Of a DNA stretch of 37,918 nt, positions 33,804-37,918 are shown one piece after another. The notes beneath the pieces are model-generated. The model saw only the letters and a program-made list of their open reading frames with translations, was not told where the DNA came from and did not search any database. The position numbers and the translations under genes are program-made. Where the stretch lies: the NCBI GenBank assembly GCA_029558905.1, contig JAKQCX010000006.1, positions 1-37,918 of the forward strand, written 5' to 3'. This DNA is from Pseudomonadota bacterium (GTDB lineage: Bacteria > Pseudomonadota > Gammaproteobacteria > Burkholderiales > Thiobacillaceae). The first letter of the stretch is position 1. The number at the start of each line of letters is the position of its first letter.

Positions 33804-35942
33804 ATGTCCGCCGCGCGTCTCCTCACCTCCTATCGCCCCTACTGGGCCAGACGCTTCGGCACCGCCCCCTTCCTGCCCATGTCGCGGGAGGAAATGGCGG
33901 CGCTGGGCTGGGACAGATGCGACATCATCCTGGTGACCGGCGACGCCTACATCGACCACCCCAGCTTCGGCATGGCCCTGATCGGGCGCGTGCTGGAGGC
34001 CCAGGGTTTCCGGGTGGGCATCATCAGCCAGCCGGACTGGCGCTCCGCCCAGGCCTTTCGCGTCCTGGGCCGGCCCAACCTGTACTTCGGCTGCACGGCG
34101 GGCAACATGGATTCCATGGTCAACCGCTATACCTCGGACCGCAAGATCCGTTCCGATGACGCCTATACCGCCCATGCCGAAGCGCACAAGCGTCCGGACC
34201 GGGCCCTCGCCGTCTACGCCCAGCGCTGCCGCGAGGCCTACAAAAACGTGCCGGTGATCATCGGCGGCATCGAAGGCAGCCTGCGCCGCATCGCCCACTA
34301 CGACTACTGGTCCGACAAGGTGCGCCGCTCGGTGCTCATGGATTCCAAGGCCGACCTGCTGCTGTTCGGCAACGCCGAGCGCGCTCTGGTGGAACTCAGT
34401 CACCGCCTGGCCGCCGGTGAGAAGCCAGGAGACATCCGCGACCTGCGCGGCAGCGCCTTCCTGGTGCCCCACGGCTGGAAGCCTTCCGGTGAATGGCACG
34501 AGCTGGATTCCTTGGCCATGGATACACCGGGCCAGGTGGACAGGCACCCGGACCCCTATGCCTCCTCCGCCTCACCCCCTCTTCCGCAAAGGGAGGGTGA
34601 AGCGGGTGCCACGGTCCACCCCATCCACTTCCAATCCAAGGAGCAGCGCCGTGCCCGCCTCCTGGCCAGCCGGGCCCACACCGTCATCCGCCTGCCGGCC
34701 TACGAGCAGGTGGCAAGGAACGATGTGCTCTATGCCCACGCCTCGCGCGTGTTCCACCTGGAATCCAACCCGGGCAATGCCCGGGCCCTGGTACAGGCCC
34801 ATGGTGAACGGGACGTGTGGCTGAATCCGCCGCCCATCCCGCTCGACACGCCGGAGATGGACCATATCTTCGGCCTGCCCTATGCCCGCGCTCCCCATCC
34901 CTCCTATGGGAACGCCCGCATCCCGGCCTGGGAGATGATCCGCTTCTCCATCAACATCATGCGCGGCTGCTTCGGCGGCTGCACCTTCTGCTCCATCACC
35001 GAGCACGAGGGCCGCATCATCCAGAGCCGCTCGGAGGCCTCCATCCTGCGGGAGATCGAGGCCATCCGCGACAAGACCCCGGGCTTCACCGGAGTGATCT
35101 CCGACCTGGGCGGTCCCACCGCCAACATGTACCGCCTGGCCTGCAGGGACAAGAAGATCGAGGCCGCCTGCCGGCGCCTGTCCTGCGTGTATCCGGACAT
35201 CTGCCCCAACATGGGCACGGACCACGGCCCGCTGGTGCAGCTCTACCGCAAGGCCCGGGCCCTGCCGGGCATCAAGAAGATCCTCATCGGCTCAGGCGTG
35301 CGCTACGACCTGGCGGTGCGATCACCCGAATACGTGAAGGAACTGGTGAGCCACCACGTGGGCGGCTACCTGAAGATCGCCCCGGAACATACCGAGGAAG
35401 GCCCCCTGCGGCACATGATGAAGCCGGGCATGGCCACCTACGAGCGTTTCCGGCAGCTGTTCGAGAAATACTCGCAAGCGGCGGGCAAGGAGCAGTACCT
35501 CATCCCCTACTTCATCGCCGCCCACCCGGGCACCACGGACCAGGACATGCTCAACCTGGCCCTGTGGCTCAAGGCCCACAACTTCCGCCTGGACCAGGTG
35601 CAGAACTTTCTGCCCACTCCCATGGCCCTGGCCACCACCATGTACCACACCGGCAGGAACCCCCTGAAGAAGGTACTGCAGGGGGGGCGGGAGGTATCCG
35701 TACCCAGACAGGGCCGCATCCGCCGCCTGCACAAGGCCTTCCTGCGCTACCACGACCCGAAGAACTGGCCCCTGCTGCGGGAGGCCCTCAAGGCCATGGG
35801 TCGGGAAGACCTCATCGGCAGCGGCAAAAGACACCTGGTACCCGGCTTCCAGCCCGCCGCCGCATATAGCCGCGACCCGTCGCCAAAGACGGGAAGCGCC
35901 TCCGCGGACAGGCGGAGAAAAGGCCGCCCCGCTGCGGCATGA
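33804..35942 (+). CDS. ygiQ: YgiQ family radical SAM protein
   Basis: This 712-residue protein belongs to the YgiQ/UPF0313 family. An N-terminal B12-binding-like fold ([23 protein letters not shown], start near residue 39) is followed by a radical SAM core. The 4Fe-4S cysteines are C389, C393 and C396 in CFGGCTFC, a CxxxCxxC motif. Downstream motifs [10 protein letters not shown] and [13 protein letters not shown] are typical. The C-terminal part ends in a Lys/Arg-rich disordered tail. The reaction is unknown. A segment around residues 257-268 ([10 protein letters not shown]) comes from a repeat embedded in the gene (see 34572-34600). The gene starts 137 nt from the divergent channel gene. 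Confidence 0.93.
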   Translation: MSAARLLTSYRPYWARRFGTAPFLPMSREEMAALGWDRCDIILVTGDAYIDHPSFGMALIGRVLEAQGFRVGIISQPDWRSAQAFRVLGRPNLYFGCTAGNMDSMVNRYTSDRKIRSDDAYTAHAEAHKRPDRALAVYAQRCREAYKNVPVIIGGIEGSLRRIAHYDYWSDKVRRSVLMDSKADLLLFGNAERALVELSHRLAAGEKPGDIRDLRGSAFLVPHGWKPSGEWHELDSLAMDTPGQVDRHPDPYASSASPPLPQREGEAGATVHPIHFQSKEQRRARLLASRAHTVIRLPAYEQVARNDVLYAHASRVFHLESNPGNARALVQAHGERDVWLNPPPIPLDTPEMDHIFGLPYARAPHPSYGNARIPAWEMIRFSINIMRGCFGGCTFCSITEHEGRIIQSRSEASILREIEAIRDKTPGFTGVISDLGGPTANMYRLACRDKKIEAACRRLSCVYPDICPNMGTDHGPLVQLYRKARALPGIKKILIGSGVRYDLAVRSPEYVKELVSHHVGGYLKIAPEHTEEGPLRHMMKPGMATYERFRQLFEKYSQAAGKEQYLIPYFIAAHPGTTDQDMLNLALWLKAHNFRLDQVQNFLPTPMALATTMYHTGRNPLKKVLQGGREVSVPRQGRIRRLHKAFLRYHDPKNWPLLREALKAMGREDLIGSGKRHLVPGFQPAAAYSRDPSPKTGSASADRRRKGRPAAA
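34572..34600. repeat. Repeat-derived insertion inside the YgiQ gene
   Basis: TCACCC (34572-34577) and GGGTGA (34595-34600) are perfect complements flanking a region that reads CTCTTCCGCAAAGGG. Sequences of this kind occur between genes as short palindromic repeats in many proteobacteria, and their translation is of the PSPLPQGEG type. Here it reads [12 protein letters not shown] in frame, in a loop between conserved YgiQ segments, so it seems to have been inserted without breaking the protein. Confidence 0.5.
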
Positions 35943-35984
35943 CCCAAGGCCCGGCGTGCCGCGCGCCACCAATGCGGCTCCCTC

Positions 35985-36080
35985 CACCCCGAACGCCGCA
36001 TTCCGCCACCCCCTGTCACCCCGAGTACTGCATTCCGCCACCCCCTGTCATCCTGAGCACCGTATTCCGCCGCCCCCTGT
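35985..36080 (+). repeat. Tandem repeat with 32-nt period
   Basis: Starts of the GCATTCCGCC-type unit lie at 35998, 36030 and 36062, each 32 nt apart; the units also hold CCCCCTGTCA and a CCGAG/CTGAG stretch. They share CCCCCTGTCATTCCGAAC with the 22-nt array and run into the left arm at 36076. They fill the gap between the YgiQ gene and the GIY-YIG gene. Confidence 0.6.
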
Positions 36081-36104
36081 CATTCCGAACGAAGTGAGGA
36101 ATCC
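36076..36104 (+). repeat. Left arm of the element flanking the GIY-YIG gene
   Basis: The arm reads CCTGTCATTCCGAACG then AAGTGAGGAATCC, nearly the same as the left arm of the complete hairpin at 37340-37367. Its GAGGA (36096-36100) is five bases before the nuclease start codon, so the repeat also supplies the ribosome binding site. The inverted partner is at 36517-36543. Confidence 0.7.
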
Positions 36105-36105
36105 A

Positions 36106-36423
36106 ATGCCCCGCGAGCACCAATACTTCGTCTACCTGCTGACCAACTGGAACAACAAGGTCATGTATGTCGGCATGACCAATGACCTGGTGCGCCGCAT
36201 GCATGAGCACAGGAGCAAGGCCGTCAAAGGCTTCACCGAAAAATACAACGTGCATCGGCTGGTCTATTTCGAAAGGACCACGGACGTTCATGCCGCACTG
36301 GCGCGTGAAAAGGAGATCAAAAAGTGGCGGCGCGAGAAGAAAGACGCTCTGGTCGTCCAGGCCAACCCGCATTGGCGCGACCTCGGCGAGGACCTCGGTC
36401 TGGGCTTTCGTCACCCTGCATGA
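36106..36423 (+). CDS. Small GIY-YIG domain nuclease
   Basis: The 105-residue protein consists only of a GIY-YIG fold, as in the YhbQ/UPF0213-type group. The signature is YFVYLLTNWNNKVMYVGMTN, with Y10 and Y21 at the GIY and YIG positions, then DLVRRMHEH with the conserved arginine. A later KEIKKWRREKK segment supplies the acidic residue and a basic tail of the domain. Family members cut DNA or are of unknown activity. The start at 36106 has GAGGA five bases upstream, inside the repeat arm; the frame is open to 35956, but that part is repeat. The gene lies between inverted arms, which suggests it travels with the repeat. Confidence 0.9.
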   Translation: MPREHQYFVYLLTNWNNKVMYVGMTNDLVRRMHEHRSKAVKGFTEKYNVHRLVYFERTTDVHAALAREKEIKKWRREKKDALVVQANPHWRDLGEDLGLGFRHPA

Positions 36424-36516
36424 AGGGAAGACGCCCGCCGTGCCGGCCGCCCCCACATCCGGCATGTCCCCGTCATTCCCGATGCCCCACCTGAAGTCTC
36501 CTCAGTGCGAAAGGCC

Positions 36517-36543
36517 CCTCGCTGCGCTCGGAACGGTGACAGG
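36517..36543 (-). repeat. Right arm of the element flanking the GIY-YIG gene
   Basis: The reverse complement reads CCTGTCACCGTTCCGAGC then GCAGCGAGG. It matches the left arm at 36076 apart from a three-base insertion (CCG) and three substitutions in the next 17-20 positions. It lies 93 nt after the nuclease stop codon. Confidence 0.55.
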
Positions 36544-36612
36544 AACCTACTTGCATCGCGCTGTCCCTTCCATCCACATGCCGCATCCCTCCGCGTTTTC
36601 CTGGGGACGTCC

Positions 36613-37263
36613 ATGTCCTTTCACCTCCTGTACGCCGATCCCCACATCCTGGTCCTCGACAAGCCCAGTGGCCTCCTGGCCGTACCCGGCCGCGGCCCGG
36701 ACGGGCGGGATTGCCTGAGCGCCCGGGTACAGGCCCGTTTTCCCGAGGCCCGCATCATCCACCGACTGGACATGGACACATCCGGCCTGCTGATCATGGC
36801 CAGGAACCCGCCGAGTCACCGTCTGCTGAGCATGGCCTTCGCGACCCGCCAGGTACGCAAGCGCTACATCGCCATTGTGGCGGGCTGCCCCCCATCCCCC
36901 GGGCGCGCGGACGGCTGGGGTCTCATCGACCTGCCCCTCATCGTTGACTGGCCCAACCGCCCCCGGAGCATCGTCGACCCGGTCCGCGGCAAACCCAGCC
37001 AGACCCGTTGGCGGGTGCTGTCCGTCCGCCTTCTTGGTGGCGGCCCCACCTCCCGCCTGGAGCTGGAGCCCATCACCGGCCGCACCCATCAGCTGCGCGT
37101 GCATCTCCAAGCCCTGGGTCACCCCATACTGGGCGATCGTCTCTACGCCCCGGATGCAGTCCGGCAAGCCGCCCCACGTCTCCTGCTCCACGCCAGTGGT
37201 CTGACCCTCGCACACCCCGTCACGCGCAAGGATCTGTATTTTGAAAGCCCAGCCGATTTCTGA
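36613..37263 (+). CDS. rluA: RluA family pseudouridine synthase
   Basis: The 216-residue enzyme converts uridine to pseudouridine in RNA. Its size matches E. coli RluA (219), which modifies U746 of 23S rRNA and U32 of some tRNAs; other subfamilies are longer and carry an S4 domain, which is absent here. The catalytic aspartate is in HRLDMDTSGLLIMA. Downstream motifs are RYIAIVAG, EPITGRTHQLRVHLQALGHPILGD and LLLHASGLTLAHP. GGGGAC six bases before the ATG at 36613 supports this start; the frame is open 36 codons further back through repeat DNA. It is 189 nt downstream of the GIY-YIG gene. Confidence 0.9.
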   Translation: MSFHLLYADPHILVLDKPSGLLAVPGRGPDGRDCLSARVQARFPEARIIHRLDMDTSGLLIMARNPPSHRLLSMAFATRQVRKRYIAIVAGCPPSPGRADGWGLIDLPLIVDWPNRPRSIVDPVRGKPSQTRWRVLSVRLLGGGPTSRLELEPITGRTHQLRVHLQALGHPILGDRLYAPDAVRQAAPRLLLHASGLTLAHPVTRKDLYFESPADF

Positions 37264-37269
37264 TCGCCG

Positions 37270-37357
37270 CCCCTGTCATACCGAACGCCGCCCCCTGTCA
37301 TACCGAACGCCGCCCCCTGTCATTCCGAACGCCACCCCCTGTCATTCCGAACGCAGT
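37270..37357 (+). repeat. 22-nt tandem array
   Basis: Four units of exactly 22 nt start at 37270, 37292, 37314 and 37336. The unit is CCCCTGTCATACCGAACG plus CCGC; the third and fourth have ATTCC for ATACC. The fourth unit runs into the left arm of the complete hairpin element, so the array seems to be repeated copies of the arm's outer end. Confidence 0.75.
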
Positions 37358-37412
37358 GAGGAATCCTGGGCGCATGCCCAAGGCAGGATTTCTCCCGCTG
37401 GTCGAAATGACA
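37340..37412. repeat. Complete dispersed hairpin element
   Basis: Left arm 37340-37367 and right arm 37385-37412 are 28-nt inverted repeats matching at 21 positions when the right arm is reverse-complemented. The 17-nt loop includes the palindrome GGGCGCATGCCC. Arms of the same family are found singly at 2533, 9846 and 13598 and as a pair around the GIY-YIG gene (36076, 36517). It resembles a short, non-coding, transposon-like or REP-like unit. Confidence 0.7.
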
Positions 37413-37432
37413 AGGTATCGGCCGGGGTACCA

Positions 37433-37616
37433 GGTGCAGACCGGAGCGGTGGAGCACCGGTCGTAGTGAAGGCCCGCTCTGCCCCTCCACGCCTACCGGC
37501 GTCGCAGGTAGACCGGAGCGGTGGAGCACCGGTCGTAGTGAAGGCCCGCTCTGCCCCTCCACGTCTACCGACGTCGCAGGTAGACCGGAGCGGTGGAGCA
37601 CCGGTCGTAGTGAAGG
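37433..37616 (+). repeat. 72-nt direct repeat, two and a half copies
   Basis: GACCGGAGCGGTGGAGCACC starts at 37439, 37511 and 37583, exactly 72 nt apart, with near-identical bodies. Each junction contains the inverted repeat GTCTACC/GGTAGAC or a variant. Because 72 is divisible by three, the opposite strand stays open as a repeating 24-residue frame (TTTGAPPLRS core), which I do not regard as a gene. Confidence 0.85.
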
Positions 37617-37709
37617 AGGCGGCACGGTACCGCCGCACCGCGCCTCATCACCCGCTGCTCGTCACCCGTCACCTGCCCGTGTTACACATCCATGCCACCC
37701 ACCACACAT

Positions 37710-37918
37710 CGAACGCCACTTCTTCTATCCCGAACGCCACTCACCGTCACCCCGAACGCCACTCACCGTCACCCCGAACGCCACCCCCCGCCATCCCGAA
37801 CACCACCCCCTGTCATCCCGAACACCACCCCCTGTCATCCCGAGCACCACTCCCCGCCATCCCGAACACCACTCCCCGCCATCCCGAGCACCACCCCCCG
37901 CCATCCCGAACACCACCG
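37710..37918 (+). repeat. Degenerate 22-nt tandem array running off the window
   Basis: CGAAC/CGAGC starts recur every 22 nt (first unit 21) at 37710, 37731, 37753, 37775, 37797 and onward for about nine and a half units. Bodies vary between CCACTCACCGTCACC, CCACCCCCTGTCATCC and CCACTCCCCGCCATCC. It is the same unit as at 37270-37357 in a more diverged state and is cut by the end of the window. Confidence 0.8.

Larger units (their letters stand above)
36076..36543 (+). mobile_element. Putative GIY-YIG-bearing repeat element
   Basis: This 468-bp segment is bounded by inverted copies of the dispersed arm (36076-36104 and 36517-36543) and encodes one small nuclease. The complete copy at 37340-37412 has the same two arms with only a 17-nt loop between. 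The simplest reading is a small element with a nuclease-coding form and a short form. Target-site duplications are not apparent and mobility is inference. Confidence 0.3.

Noticed and set aside
35956..36105. Upstream extension of the GIY-YIG protein by 50 residues
   Set aside because: That part is translated tandem repeat and arm; the good ribosome site and domain start both point to 36106.
37342..37638. 98-aa minus-strand frame with 24-residue repeats
   Set aside because: The repetition follows directly from the 72-nt DNA repeat, and the frame runs into other repeats without signal or domain.
37270..37918. Possible CRISPR array
   Set aside because: Units of 22 and 72 nt are directly contiguous with no unique spacers, and no cas genes are in the window.

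Overview
The window is a GC-rich chromosomal segment of a proteobacterium. HrpA, RluA, Uup, quinone-dependent PyrD, a GlnB-type PII and glutamine-dependent NAD synthetase together suggest a gammaproteobacterium. A sulfide:quinone-reductase-like flavoprotein and two DUF302 proteins would fit a sulfur-oxidising, Chromatiales-like lineage, but that placement is inference. No rRNA, phage, insertion sequence with transposase, or CRISPR array is visible. One tRNA-Arg(CCT) is present.

Layout. 1-2.4 kb: a perfect 34-nt palindrome, uup (minus) and tRNA-Arg. 2.4-4.6 kb: a repeat-bearing gap, then an SQR-like flavoprotein and a universal stress protein (minus). 4.9-13.4 kb: a complete high-affinity potassium system in the order leader ORF, kdpF, a second one-helix microprotein, kdpA, kdpC, kdpB, a structured 271-nt gap, kdpD, kdpE. 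KdpFABC pumps potassium; KdpD/KdpE is its sensor kinase and response regulator. kdpC lies before kdpB, unlike the textbook order. 13.7-19.7 kb: an HDOD protein (minus), a P2-type cation ATPase and an MMPL/RND exporter. 19.8-23.5 kb: two exported proteins of unknown function, a TatD-family hydrolase and two overlapping DUF302-type exported proteins. 23.5-29.3 kb (minus): nadE-glnB as a tight pair, and hrpA. 29.4-33.7 kb: an exported unknown protein, then a minus-strand group mscS-type channel, diguanylate cyclase and pyrD. 33.8-37.9 kb: a YgiQ-type radical SAM protein, a small GIY-YIG nuclease, RluA, and repeats to the end of the window.

The most unusual features are these. (1) A family of about 28-nt arms lies between genes. 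One complete hairpin (37340-37412) has a 17-nt loop. At 36076-36543 the same arms, inverted, bracket the GIY-YIG nuclease gene, and the left arm supplies its ribosome binding site; this looks like a nuclease-bearing version of the small element. The outer ends of the arms run into tandem arrays with a 22-nt period at two places. (2) The kdp operon has a candidate leader peptide that overlaps kdpF by ATGA, with the kdpF ribosome binding site inside a hairpin. (3) The diguanylate cyclase has a zinc-sensor (CZB) domain in which two of four zinc ligands are replaced. (4) A second DUF302 paralogue has lost the family cysteines. (5) nadE and glnB are paired, which suggests PII control of NAD synthesis. 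All family assignments were made by eye from the sequence; no searches were run.
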